This document shows positions 26,985 through 35,019 of a DNA stretch of 42,245 nt, one piece after another (positions within the stretch are counted from its first letter, which is position 1; each line of letters opens with the position of its first letter). This stretch comes from Variovorax sp. KK3 (GTDB lineage: Bacteria > Pseudomonadota > Gammaproteobacteria > Burkholderiales > Burkholderiaceae_C): NCBI RefSeq assembly GCF_001984055.1, contig NZ_LYVO01000067.1:1-42245 (forward strand). Reading direction: 5' to 3'. The position numbers were made by a program, and so were the translations under genes. A model generated the notes under the pieces. It ran no database searches, was not told the origin of the DNA, and saw nothing but the letters and a program-made list of their open reading frames with translations.

Positions 26985-27941
26985 ATGAAGAGCTTGTCGC
27001 ACTACCTGCCGCTCGTCGGCGCCATCGCGCTCGCGGCCATCGGGCCTTTTCTCGGACCCTACCTCGGCGACCTGGTCGTCAAGGTGATGATCCTTTCCAT
27101 CTTCGCGCTGAGCCTCGAGCTGCTGGTCGGCATGACCGGCCTGGTGAGCCTGGGCCATGCGGCCTTCTACGGCATCGGCGCCTATACGACCGTGCTGGCG
27201 TCGGGCAAGGAAGGCGGCAACATCGCGCTGCTGCTGCCGCTGGCCATGGGTTGCGCCGCCGGCTACGCGCTGATCACCGGCGCGCTGAGCCTGCGCACGC
27301 GCGGCGTGTACTTCATCATGGTCACGCTGGCCTTCGCGCAGATGGCCTACTTCGTCTTTCACGACACGCCCGTGGGCGGCGGCAGCGACGGCATCTACAT
27401 GTACATCCGCCCCGTGCTGGGCCCGCTGGACATGGACAACGCCAAGGTGCAGTTCTACTTCGTGCTGGGCGCGCTGATCTTCACCTACGGCCTGCTCGCG
27501 CTGATCCGCCGCTCGCGCTTCGGCGCCGCGCTGGCCGGCATCCGCGTCAACGAACAACGCATGCGCGCGGCGGGCTTCCCCGTGTACGGCTACAAGCTCG
27601 CGGCCTTCGTGCTCGCGGGTGCGCTGGCCGGGCTGGCCGGCTTCCTGGTCGCGTCGCGCGACGGCGTGGTCAACCCCGAGCTGCTGGCCTGGCACAACTC
27701 GGGCGAAGTGCTGCTGATGATCATCCTGGGTGGCCTGGGCCACCTGCGCGGTGCGGTGATCGGTGCCGTCGCCTTCACGCTGCTGAAGGAGCTGCTGTCC
27801 ACGCACGCCATCGTCGGGCCGCTGGCCGACCACTGGCAGCTGACGCTGGGCCTGTCGATCATCGCCTTCGTCGCGCTGCTGCCCAAGGGCATCGTCGGGC
27901 TGCGCGTACGGCTGGCGCCCAAGAAGGAGGCCACGGCATGA
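26985..27941 (+). CDS. LivM-type ABC transporter permease
   Basis: The protein has 318 residues and about eight membrane segments. It shows GMTGLVSLGHAAFYGIGAY, LRTRGVYFIMVTLAFAQM and the coupling helix RVNEQRMRAAGFPVYGYK, all typical of LivM. It starts one base after the LivH-type stop. Its last codons overlap a 17-codon reading frame (27938-27991) that leads directly into the ATPase gene. Confidence 0.92.
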   Translation: MKSLSHYLPLVGAIALAAIGPFLGPYLGDLVVKVMILSIFALSLELLVGMTGLVSLGHAAFYGIGAYTTVLASGKEGGNIALLLPLAMGCAAGYALITGALSLRTRGVYFIMVTLAFAQMAYFVFHDTPVGGGSDGIYMYIRPVLGPLDMDNAKVQFYFVLGALIFTYGLLALIRRSRFGAALAGIRVNEQRMRAAGFPVYGYKLAAFVLAGALAGLAGFLVASRDGVVNPELLAWHNSGEVLLMIILGGLGHLRGAVIGAVAFTLLKELLSTHAIVGPLADHWQLTLGLSIIAFVALLPKGIVGLRVRLAPKKEATA

Positions 27942-27991
27942 ACGGCCGATCCGCACTCAACGCGAACGCCGCAGCCGGAGGTGCGACATGA
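27938..27991 (+). CDS. Candidate 17-residue bridging micro-ORF between livM- and livG-like genes
   Basis: The frame encodes MNGRSALNANAAAGGAT. Its ATG (27938) overlaps the LivM-type stop by four bases and its TGA (27989-27991) overlaps the LivG-type ATG (27988) in the same ATGA manner. An AGGAGG Shine-Dalgarno sits eight bases before it. It has no recognisable domain. It may serve only to carry ribosomes from one gene to the next, or be the remnant of a longer C-terminal or N-terminal extension. Confidence 0.4.
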   Translation: MNGRSALNANAAAGGAT

Positions 27992-28734
27992 CCAAGCTGT
28001 TGGCGGTCGAAACGCTGACCCGTCGCTTCGGCGGCCTGGTCGCGGTGAACAAGGTGACGCTCGACCTGCACCTGGGCGAAGTGCATGCGGTCATCGGCAC
28101 CAACGGCGCGGGCAAGTCGACGCTGATCAACATGCTCTCCGGCGAGATCGATGCATCCGAAGGCCGCATCACGCTCGACGGCGAAGACATCACGAGCCGC
28201 GCGCAATTCCGCCGCGCACTGGCCGGCGTGGGCCGCAGCTACCAGCGCACCACCATCTTCCCCGAGTTCACCGTGCTCGAGAACTGCCGCCTCGCCGCGC
28301 AGGCCAACAGCCCGCGCCCGTGGGCCATCTGGCAGTCGTCGGAAAGCTGCACCGACAGCAACGCCGCCGCGCGCGAGGCGCTGGAAGCCGCAGGCCTGGC
28401 CAACGTGGCCGCCCGCGTCGCCGGCACCTTGAGCCACGGCGCCAAGCGCCAGCTCGAAGTGGCCATGTGCCTGGCCACCAAGCCCCGCGTGCTGCTGCTC
28501 GACGAGCCCCTCGCCGGCATGGGCGCCGAGGAAACCGAACGCATGCTGACCCTGCTGGCCAACCTGAAGACCACCCACGCGATCCTGCTGGTGGAGCACG
28601 ACATGGACGCCGTGTTCCGCATCGCCGACCGCATCACCGTGATGGTCAACGGCACCGTCATCGCGACCGGCGACCCGGCGTCGATCCGCGTGAACCCCGA
28701 AGTGCGCACCGCCTACTTGGGCGAGGACCATTGA
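27988..28734 (+). CDS. LivG-type ABC transporter ATP-binding protein
   Basis: The protein has 248 residues. Walker A is GTNGAGKST, the signature is the variant LSHGAKRQLEVA, Walker B is VLLLDEPLAGM and the switch His is in LLVEHDMDAVF. The long Q-loop region with YQRTTIFPEFTVLENC is typical of LivG. It powers the aromatic-acid-type importer together with the LivF-type protein. ATG 27988 is preceded by GGAGG. Confidence 0.95.
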   Translation: MTKLLAVETLTRRFGGLVAVNKVTLDLHLGEVHAVIGTNGAGKSTLINMLSGEIDASEGRITLDGEDITSRAQFRRALAGVGRSYQRTTIFPEFTVLENCRLAAQANSPRPWAIWQSSESCTDSNAAAREALEAAGLANVAARVAGTLSHGAKRQLEVAMCLATKPRVLLLDEPLAGMGAEETERMLTLLANLKTTHAILLVEHDMDAVFRIADRITVMVNGTVIATGDPASIRVNPEVRTAYLGEDH

Positions 28735-28738
28735 TGAA

Positions 28739-28815
28739 AAACCCCCACGCTCATCACTTCGTGTATCGCCGCCCCCCGAGGGGGCTCTCATCGCCCTTCG
28801 GGCGGCCGGGCGGGC
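28739..28815. repeat. Third copy of the liv-operon intergenic repeat
   Basis: The stretch contains CACTTCGTGT (28755-28764), a perfect stem GCCCCC (28771-28776) / GGGGGC (28780-28785) with a three-base loop, and a second stem CGCCC (28792-28796) / GGGCG (28800-28804). The order motif-hairpin matches the copies at 25910-26036. It separates the two ATPase genes. Confidence 0.7.
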
Positions 28816-28821
28816 GCTGAC

Positions 28822-29523
28822 ATGCTGCAGATCGAAGGCCTGAACACTTATTACGGCGACAGCCACATCCTGCGCGGCGTCGACGTATCACTGCCCGCAG
28901 CCACCTCCGTCGGCCTGCTCGGCCGCAACGGCATGGGCAAGACCACGCTGATTCGCTCGCTGATGGGCTACGTGCGGCCCGCCTCGGGCCGCGTGAAGAT
29001 GGACGCGCAGGACGTGACCGGCTGGGCGCCCGAGAAGATGGCGCGACGCGGCATCGGCTACGTGCCGGAAGGGCGAGGGATTTTTCCGAACCTGTCGGTG
29101 CGCGAGAACCTGGTGATGAGCGCGCGGGCCGGCGTCGACGGCAAGCGCGAGTGGACCTTCGACCGCGTGATGACCACCTTTCCGCGGCTGACCGAGCGGC
29201 TGTCGCATGGCGGGCAGCAGCTGTCGGGTGGGGAGCAGCAGATGCTGTCGATCGGGCGGGCGCTAATGACGAATCCGCGGTTGTTGATTTTGGATGAGGC
29301 GACCGAGGGGCTGGCGCCGCTGATCGTGGCGGAGATCTGGCGGGTGATCGGGGAGATTCGGGCTACGGGGATTGCGACGCTGATCGTGGATCGGGATTGG
29401 CGGAAGGTGTTGGGGAATACGGAGAAGGCTGTGGTGATGGAGAAGGGGCGGATTGTTCGGCAGGGGCCTTCGGCTGGGTTGTTGGCTGAGCCTAAGGTGT
29501 TAGAAGAGTTGTTGGGGGTTTGA
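28822..29523 (+). CDS. LivF-type ABC transporter ATP-binding protein
   Basis: The protein has 233 residues with Walker A GRNGMGKTT, Q-loop region VPEGRGIFPNLSVRENL, signature LSGGEQQML, Walker B LLILDEATEGLAP and, at the switch position, LIVDRDW, where the usual His of LivF (VEQN/VEHD types vary) is not conserved. It completes the five-gene importer. The last 240 bases have an extreme G-over-C excess on the coding strand (110 G, 34 C by hand count), unlike its 5' part, with GGG and TTG codons replacing GGC and CTG. Start ATG 28822 is the only plausible one. Confidence 0.93.
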   Translation: MLQIEGLNTYYGDSHILRGVDVSLPAATSVGLLGRNGMGKTTLIRSLMGYVRPASGRVKMDAQDVTGWAPEKMARRGIGYVPEGRGIFPNLSVRENLVMSARAGVDGKREWTFDRVMTTFPRLTERLSHGGQQLSGGEQQMLSIGRALMTNPRLLILDEATEGLAPLIVAEIWRVIGEIRATGIATLIVDRDWRKVLGNTEKAVVMEKGRIVRQGPSAGLLAEPKVLEELLGV

Positions 29524-29538
29524 AACGCAAGCAACGCA

Positions 29539-29563
29539 GCACCCGTTCGTGAATGAACGGTGC
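29539..29563. terminator. Hairpin between convergent livF-like and NERD genes
   Basis: GCACCCGTTC (29539-29548) pairs with GAACGGTGC (29555-29563) with one bulged C and a six-base loop. It lies between two convergent genes, where a bidirectional terminator is expected. No T-run follows on either strand. Confidence 0.5.
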
Positions 29564-29567
29564 TCCC

Positions 29568-30491
29568 TCAAGACGCTTTCTTGTTTTCGGCGTACTTCGC
29601 CGCGACCGTCCGGCAGCGCTGCTCCACTTGATGCACGACGCGTTGAACATCTTGGTCGGTCAGAGGTTGCGCACCCCGTGACCTCAACAACTGAGCCAAC
29701 TGCCTACCGCTGTAGACGCTGACGTTGCCCCGGCCACTGAGTTCAACGTACCAGCCCGGCAACGCCAGGACCGGCAGCACATGCATCGGGCTGCCGGTCG
29801 CACTGGTCAACCACTTTGCTAGCCAGTCGGCCTGTCGCTCGGCCTGGTCCAACGGTTCCTTGGTCGCCCAGGTCGGAAACTTAAGGGCTTTCCCGTCAAA
29901 GCTCACAGTCGCATCGGCCCTTCCCTGCCCGCGGTTGGGCTTGGTGAAGCCCTTTGTCTCCACCGCAAAAATGCCTTCGACGGCGATCACCACATGATCG
30001 ATGTTGAAGTTGCTGGCGGGAAAGTCGTGGAACACGAAGGCGCCTTGGCGCATCAGTTGATCCAGCTCCTGCCCGACTGCAAGCTCGGCGTCATAGCCGG
30101 CTTTGAGTCCGTCGATCCGCACTCCCTTCTTCCAGAGCGCTCGCACCATGATTGCCATGAAGATCAGCACGGATGCGGCGTAGATTGTCCCGATGCGCGT
30201 CATTCCGTCTAAGCCCCTGAGGTGGCTTTGCGCGAGGAAGATGGCAAGCGCCAACAAGGGCACGAACATCAAGAGAAAAACATCAGACAACACGTCGATC
30301 CCCATGTCGTCGAGTTGCTCCCGCAGCGTGTGTCCTGGGCTGCGTAGCAGGTCGATCGCAACAGGCGACCTGCGTCTCGCCCTGGCGCGTCGTTTGCGCA
30401 CGATGAGAAAACCGATTGCCACGGCGGGTCCGACGAAGCTGGTAGCTAGCAGGGCAGCGATGAGTGCGATTTGCTCGGCGATCTCGCTCAT
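29568..30491 (-). CDS. Membrane-anchored NERD (nuclease-related) domain protein
   Basis: The protein has 307 residues. Three hydrophobic stretches occupy the first half (about 8-30, 66-88, 102-122), so it is anchored in the inner membrane. The NERD domain follows at about 137-250: GYDAELAVGQELDQL, then IDHVVIAVEGIFAVETKGF. The Asp and the Glu-x-Lys of a PD-(D/E)xK nuclease core are visible, so the fold is probably catalytic. Start ATG 30491 has the strong Shine-Dalgarno GAGGAGGA; the in-frame extension to 30551 is rejected. It borders the restriction operon and shares its lower GC, suggesting membership of the same accessory block. NERD proteins are associated with DNA processing and some defence loci; the exact role is unknown. 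Confidence 0.88.
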   Translation of the reverse strand: MSEIAEQIALIAALLATSFVGPAVAIGFLIVRKRRARARRRSPVAIDLLRSPGHTLREQLDDMGIDVLSDVFLLMFVPLLALAIFLAQSHLRGLDGMTRIGTIYAASVLIFMAIMVRALWKKGVRIDGLKAGYDAELAVGQELDQLMRQGAFVFHDFPASNFNIDHVVIAVEGIFAVETKGFTKPNRGQGRADATVSFDGKALKFPTWATKEPLDQAERQADWLAKWLTSATGSPMHVLPVLALPGWYVELSGRGNVSVYSGRQLAQLLRSRGAQPLTDQDVQRVVHQVEQRCRTVAAKYAENKKAS

Positions 30492-31047
30492 CAAATATTC
30501 CTCCTCTGTTGCATCACAACGTTCGATGGGGCGCTTGCACTGCGCATGCATGGCTCTACAAAATTACTTTCAAAGCACGCTTGATTACTGTCGACCGCAA
30601 TGTTCTCCTCCTGTTCACCTGCGTCGCGACTAGGGCGGTGCAAGGATAGCGCTGCCACAGTGCGGTTGTTCTGCATGACCGCCAATGGACTGGTTGCTGT
30701 CGGTCTTGCCTGGCCCGCCCAACGACCGCGGACTTCAGAACCGGTCGCCCGAGTCAGCGAGGCCTTGCCGTTCTCGATCGTGCATAAGGCTCGTTGAATT
30801 GCCGCCAACGGCTGGGTTCAGCGTGCCAGCCCTTGGCTAGCACGCACCGCCGGATTGGGGGCCACAGCGCTGATAATCTGACCAAAGATGGGCTTCGCCC
30901 GTGCGGCCTGCAGCAAGCTTTTGGCATTTAGAGAGGGAGCGCCTTCACTGCTCAGACTGGCGCCATAAGCCAACCGCCGACAGTAGCGTTAGCACCACAA
31001 CTCACAACTCCACGGTCTCCCATTTGCTAGGCCTTCCTTAAGGAAAC
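30492..31047. other. Gene-free stretch upstream of the restriction operon
   Basis: I see no convincing gene in these 556 bases. Openings on both strands lack Shine-Dalgarno sequences and recognisable domains. The stretch contains a stable hairpin: GCGTGCCAGCC (30821-30831) with GGCTAGCACGC (30835-30845), 11 bp with one mismatch and a three-base loop. It must also hold the divergent promoters of the NERD gene and hsdM, which I cannot place with confidence. Confidence 0.5.
31034..31045 (+). promoter_or_regulatory. Perfect 12-bp palindrome over the hsdM ribosome-binding site
   Basis: TTCCTTAAGGAA (31034-31045) is a perfect palindrome ending two bases before the hsdM ATG and includes the AAGGAA Shine-Dalgarno. 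As RNA its ends could pair (TTCC with GGAA) and hide the ribosome site; as DNA it could be a protein-binding site. Which, if either, applies is unknown. Confidence 0.4.
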
Positions 31048-32607
31048 ATGACAAGCACTCAACAACGTGCCGCACTACAGCGGAAGATTTGGGACATCGC
31101 CAATTACGTGCGCGGAGCCGTCGACGGCTGGGATTTCAAGCAATATGTGCTTGGCACCTTGTTCTATCGCTTCATCAGCGAGAACTTCATCGACTACATC
31201 ACTGGTGGTGACGCCAACGTGGAGTACGCCGCCATGGCGGATGATGACGAGAACATAGAGGCGGCCAAAGACGACGCCATCAAGACCAAGGGCTACTTCA
31301 TCTACCCCAGCCAGCTGTTCGTCAACGTCGCAGCCAACGCCAACACCAACGAGAGTCTGAACACAGACCTGGCAAACATCTTCAAGGCCATCGAGGCCTC
31401 GGCCAGCGGCTACCCGTCGGAGCTGGACATCAAGGGCCTGTTTGCTGACTTCGACACCACCAGCAATCGACTGGGCAACACCGTCAAAGACAAGAACGAA
31501 CGTCTGGCCAAAGTGCTAAAGGGAGTGGCGGAGCTGGACTTCGGTGGCTTCGATGCCAGCCACATCGACCTGTTCGGCGACGCATACGAGTTTCTGATCT
31601 CCAACTACGCCGCCAACGCTGGCAAGTCAGGCGGCGAGTTCTTCACGCCGCAGCAGGTTTCCAAGCTGATCGCGCAGCTGGCGATGCACGCCCAGACCAG
31701 CATCAACAAGATCTACGACCCCGCCTGCGGCTCAGGTTCGCTGCTGCTGCAAGCCAAGAAACACTTCGACCAGCACTTAATTGAAGACGGCTTCTTTGGG
31801 CAAGAAATCAACCACACCACGTACAACCTAGCGCGGATGAACATGTTCTTGCACAACGTGAACTACGACAAGTTCCACATCCAGCTGGGAAACACGCTTG
31901 AAGAGCCGCACTTTGCCGACGACCGGCCCTTCGACGCCATCGTCTCAAACCCGCCGTATTCGGTGAAGTGGATCGGCAGCGACGATCCTACGCTGATCAA
32001 CGATGAGCGCTTTGCTCCGGCTGGCGTGCTAGCCCCGAAATCCAAGGCCGACTTTGCCTTTGTGCTGCACGCGCTGAACTACCTCTCGGCCAAGGGGCGA
32101 GCGGCCATTGTGTGTTTCCCTGGCATCTTCTACCGGGGCGGGGCCGAGCAGAAGATTCGTCAGTATCTGGTGGACAACAACTATGTGGAGAGCGTGATTT
32201 CGCTCGCGCCGAATCTGTTCTTTGGCACCACCATAGCCGTGACGATCTTGGTCTTGGCAAAGAACAAGCAAGATACCAGTACCCAGTTCATCGACGCCAG
32301 CGGGTTGTTCAAAAAGGAACCCAATAACAACGCGCTGCAGGATTCGCACATCGAGCAAATCATGGCGGTGTTCGACAGCAAGGCGAATATCGACAACTTT
32401 GCCAAGTCCGTGTCCTTGGAACTTGTGGCAGCCAACGACTACAACCTGTCGGTCAGCAGTTATGTCGAAACCAAGGATACCCGCGAGGCGGCGGACATTG
32501 TCGAACTCAATGCAAGCCTGAAAACCACCGTGACCAAAATCGACCGGTTGCGCAAGGACATTGATGCCATCGTTGCAGAGATTGAAGGCCGGGAGCTGGA
32601 GGCATGA
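31048..32607 (+). CDS. hsdM: Type IC restriction-modification system, DNA adenine methyltransferase subunit HsdM
   Basis: The protein has 519 residues, the length of type IC HsdM (EcoR124I about 520). The N-terminal helical domain (IWDIANYVRGAVDGWDFKQY) is followed by SAM-binding motif I DPACGSGSLLL (about 225-235) and catalytic motif IV NPPY (about 300) of N6-adenine methyltransferases, and a C-terminal coiled region. With two copies per HsdS it methylates the two half-sites. AAGGAA lies just before ATG 31048. The stop overlaps the hsdS start (ATGA, 32604-32607). Confidence 0.97.
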   Translation: MTSTQQRAALQRKIWDIANYVRGAVDGWDFKQYVLGTLFYRFISENFIDYITGGDANVEYAAMADDDENIEAAKDDAIKTKGYFIYPSQLFVNVAANANTNESLNTDLANIFKAIEASASGYPSELDIKGLFADFDTTSNRLGNTVKDKNERLAKVLKGVAELDFGGFDASHIDLFGDAYEFLISNYAANAGKSGGEFFTPQQVSKLIAQLAMHAQTSINKIYDPACGSGSLLLQAKKHFDQHLIEDGFFGQEINHTTYNLARMNMFLHNVNYDKFHIQLGNTLEEPHFADDRPFDAIVSNPPYSVKWIGSDDPTLINDERFAPAGVLAPKSKADFAFVLHALNYLSAKGRAAIVCFPGIFYRGGAEQKIRQYLVDNNYVESVISLAPNLFFGTTIAVTILVLAKNKQDTSTQFIDASGLFKKEPNNNALQDSHIEQIMAVFDSKANIDNFAKSVSLELVAANDYNLSVSSYVETKDTREAADIVELNASLKTTVTKIDRLRKDIDAIVAEIEGRELEA

Positions 32608-33830
32608 GTGTCGCGAACTTCTTAGAGAAACTTTTGAACGGGGTTGCAGCCGAGTGTTTCGAGTTAGGCAAATTGATCACGCCGAAGCGCGGAAAAAGAC
32701 TTGTCAAAAGTCAATTAGAGGAAGTGGGCAGTTATGCCGTCTATCAAAATAGCACTAAGCCGCTCGGTTACTACCATGAGAGCAATGCTCCAGCAGGGTC
32801 GACTTTTATAGTTGTTGCTGGCGCTGCAGGCGACATTGATTTTAGCAAAGCTGCTTTCTGGGCGGCAGACGACGTATATTTTTTTCCGGGAAGCAATTCC
32901 CTCAATAGTAAGTACCTGTATCACTTTCTCCAAACGAAGCAACACGAGATTTCTTCCCAGGTTCGTAGGGCAAGTATTCCGCGCTTGTCGATAGCTGCCG
33001 TTGAGAAGCTAAAAATCCCCATACCCTGCCCAGATAACCCAGAAAAATCGCTCGGAATTCAAGCTGAAATCGTTCGCATCTTGGACGCCTTCACCGAACT
33101 GACCGGCGAACTGACTGCCGAACTGAACGCCGAACTGAACGCTCGAAAAAAACAGTATGATCACTATCGAGATTGGTTGTTGAGTTTTCCACATGGCGGG
33201 GTCGCGTGGAGGCAGCTCGGTGAGATCGGTGAATTCATTCGGGGTAAGCGTTTCACAAAAGCCGATTTCGTCGACGATGGCATCGATGTGATCCATTACG
33301 GCGAGATCTACACCCGGTACGGTGCGTGGACCGATCGCGCCTTTTCCAAAGTTCGGCTCGACATGGAAAAGTCTCTGCGCTACGCGTTAACTGGTGACGT
33401 CATCATGACGGGTGTCGGAGAGACTGTTGAAGATGTTGGTAAAGCTGTTGCCTGGATCGGCAAAAACAGTGTAGCCATCCATGACGACAGCTACGCATTT
33501 CGTCATGCCATGAACCCCAAGTTCATTGCCTACGCCATGCAGACCAATGCATTCATAGACCAGAAAGCAAAGCGTGTTTCGCGCGGAAAAGTGAAAAGGT
33601 TATTGGTCGATGGCATCTCCAGGGTTGAGATACCGGTCCCTTTTCCTGACAATCCCGAGCAGTCACTGACCGAGCAAGCCAGAATCGTCGCTATCCTCGA
33701 CAAGTTCGACACCGTGACTAACTCTGTTACCGAAGGCTTGCTCCACGAACTCGAGTTGCGCCAAGAGCAGTACGAGTATTACCGCAAATTGCTTTTTAGC
33801 TTTCCCAACGCAAAAGAGACAGAGGCGTAA
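32604..33830 (+). CDS. hsdS: Type IC restriction-modification system, specificity subunit HsdS
   Basis: The protein has 408 residues with the two-fold layout of HsdS: target-recognition domain 1 (about 15-145), conserved helix (QAEIVRILDAF to RKKQYDHYRDWLLSFP), target-recognition domain 2 (about 200-350) and a second conserved helix (QARIVAILDKF to RQEQYEYYRKLLFSFP). The central helix contains four tandem four-residue units beginning Glu-Leu (165-180), as in EcoR124-type enzymes, where their number sets the spacer between half-sites. The recognition sequence cannot be read off. The first recognition domain is visibly more AT-rich than hsdM and hsdR, as expected for domains exchanged by recombination. 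Confidence 0.95.
   Translation: MSVANFLEKLLNGVAAECFELGKLITPKRGKRLVKSQLEEVGSYAVYQNSTKPLGYYHESNAPAGSTFIVVAGAAGDIDFSKAAFWAADDVYFFPGSNSLNSKYLYHFLQTKQHEISSQVRRASIPRLSIAAVEKLKIPIPCPDNPEKSLGIQAEIVRILDAFTELTGELTAELNAELNARKKQYDHYRDWLLSFPHGGVAWRQLGEIGEFIRGKRFTKADFVDDGIDVIHYGEIYTRYGAWTDRAFSKVRLDMEKSLRYALTGDVIMTGVGETVEDVGKAVAWIGKNSVAIHDDSYAFRHAMNPKFIAYAMQTNAFIDQKAKRVSRGKVKRLLVDGISRVEIPVPFPDNPEQSLTEQARIVAILDKFDTVTNSVTEGLLHELELRQEQYEYYRKLLFSFPNAKETEA
33096..33143 (+). repeat. Four tandem 12-bp repeats in hsdS (spacer-length determinant)
   Basis: Four in-frame units of consensus GAACTGAMYGCC start at 33096, 33108, 33120 and 33132 and encode ELTG, ELTA, ELNA and ELNA (residues 165-180). In EcoR124I and its variant, two versus three TAEL repeats of 12 bp change the recognised spacer by one base. 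Slippage or unequal recombination here could do the same. Confidence 0.9.
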
Positions 33831-33831
33831 G

Positions 33832-35016
33832 ATGGGCCAAATGCTCAAGGATATCGCGGAACAGCTGAGTAAAGCGAAGACGGTTCAGAGAACTGTACCA
33901 GAAACGACGAAAATAGTAGAAGAGACAAAACCGCCTCCAAAGGTTCAGCTTATCTATGCCTTCAATGGCACGGGCAAGACGCGTCTCTCACGTGAGTTTA
34001 AGAAGGCGCTGGCCCCTAACCCAAATGACGATGGGGGCGCTAATCAAGTCGAGGCTTCCCGCAACAAGATCCTCTACTACAACGCATTTACGGAAGACTT
34101 GTTTTATTGGGTGAATGGCTTGACGCCCAGCGACGAGCCTGAGCTGAGGATTCAGCCGAACTCCTATACGGATTGGTTGCTCGCATTGCTTAAAGATTTG
34201 GGGCAAGACGGGAACATCATTAAGTACTTCCAGCGCTACACAAGTGACAAGCTGACTCCGCATTTCAGCGAAGATTTTTCGAGTGTCAGTTTTTCACTTG
34301 AACGCGGCGACAACGAGCTTTCAGGAAAAATAAAGATTTCCAAAGGGGAAGAAAGCAATTTCATCTGGAGTGTCTTTTATGCGCTTCTAGATCAAGTCGT
34401 TGCGGTGCTCAATGTCGCAGAGCCGGAGAGTCGTGAAACTCGGCAATTTGATGAGATTAAATACGTTTTTATTGATGACCCAGTGAGCTCGTTGGACGAC
34501 AACCACCTCATCGAAGTAGCGGTTAATTTGGCTGGACTGATCAAATCTAGTAATTCCGACCTAAAATTCATCATCGCCACACATAGTCCGCTGTTCTATA
34601 ACTTGCTGTTCAATGAGCTCAATAATAAGGTCTGCTACATGCTCGAGCGTTTTGCAGATGGCAGCTACGCGCTCACTGAGAAATACGGCGACTCCAACAA
34701 GAGTTTTTCCTATCATCTGCACCTGCTGCAGACCATTGAGCAGGCCTTTACCGACGGCAAGATCGAGCGCTTTCACTTCACGTTGCTGCGCAATCTCTAC
34801 GAGAAGACGGCCAGCTTCTTGGGTTACCCGAGGTGGTCGGAGCTTCTGCCGGATGACAAGCAGCTGTACTACAGCCGCATCATCCACTTCACCAGCCACA
34901 GCACCCTCTCCAATGAAGCCGTCGCGCAGCCCACACCGGCTGAGGGTGCGGCGGTCAAGCTGCTGTTGGATCATCTGAAGTTCAAGCATGCCTTTTGGCA
35001 GCCAGAGGGCGCCTGA
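33832..35016 (+). CDS. prrC: PrrC-type anticodon nuclease (tRNA-Lys) embedded in the hsd operon
   Basis: The protein has 394 residues (E. coli PrrC 396) and lies between hsdS and hsdR, the arrangement of the E. coli prr locus. The N-terminal NTPase part has Walker A FNGTGKT (44-50), a signature-like KGEESNFIWS, Walker B YVFIDDPVSSLDD (Asp222 in the D-loop) and the switch region ATHSPLFYN. The C-terminal part has Arg320 and Glu324 (LLRNLYEKTASF) and His356 (FTSHSTL), the residues and numbers known as the PrrC catalytic triad. PrrC is kept silent by the type IC complex and, when phage anti-restriction factors disturb that complex, cuts tRNA-Lys at the anticodon to stop phage protein synthesis. 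Start ATG 33832, one base after the hsdS stop. GC is low in the NTPase part (33-45 percent in counted 60-base lines) and higher in the nuclease part. Confidence 0.93.
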   Translation: MGQMLKDIAEQLSKAKTVQRTVPETTKIVEETKPPPKVQLIYAFNGTGKTRLSREFKKALAPNPNDDGGANQVEASRNKILYYNAFTEDLFYWVNGLTPSDEPELRIQPNSYTDWLLALLKDLGQDGNIIKYFQRYTSDKLTPHFSEDFSSVSFSLERGDNELSGKIKISKGEESNFIWSVFYALLDQVVAVLNVAEPESRETRQFDEIKYVFIDDPVSSLDDNHLIEVAVNLAGLIKSSNSDLKFIIATHSPLFYNLLFNELNNKVCYMLERFADGSYALTEKYGDSNKSFSYHLHLLQTIEQAFTDGKIERFHFTLLRNLYEKTASFLGYPRWSELLPDDKQLYYSRIIHFTSHSTLSNEAVAQPTPAEGAAVKLLLDHLKFKHAFWQPEGA

Positions 35017-35019
35017 CCA

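Noticed and set aside
24431..26986. Minus-strand frame of 851 codons across livK- and livH-like genes
   Set aside because: It crosses a gene boundary and an intergenic repeat and is antisense to recognised genes; compositional artefact.
30491..30808. Possible 105-residue minus-strand gene upstream of the NERD gene
   Set aside because: No Shine-Dalgarno, no recognisable domain and composition typical of noncoding sequence; it occupies the NERD leader.
33832..35016. Calling this gene RloC or a generic AAA ATPase
   Set aside because: RloC is about twice as long with a zinc-hook coiled coil; this protein lacks that, matches the PrrC length and triad numbering, and sits in the PrrC position of the hsd operon.
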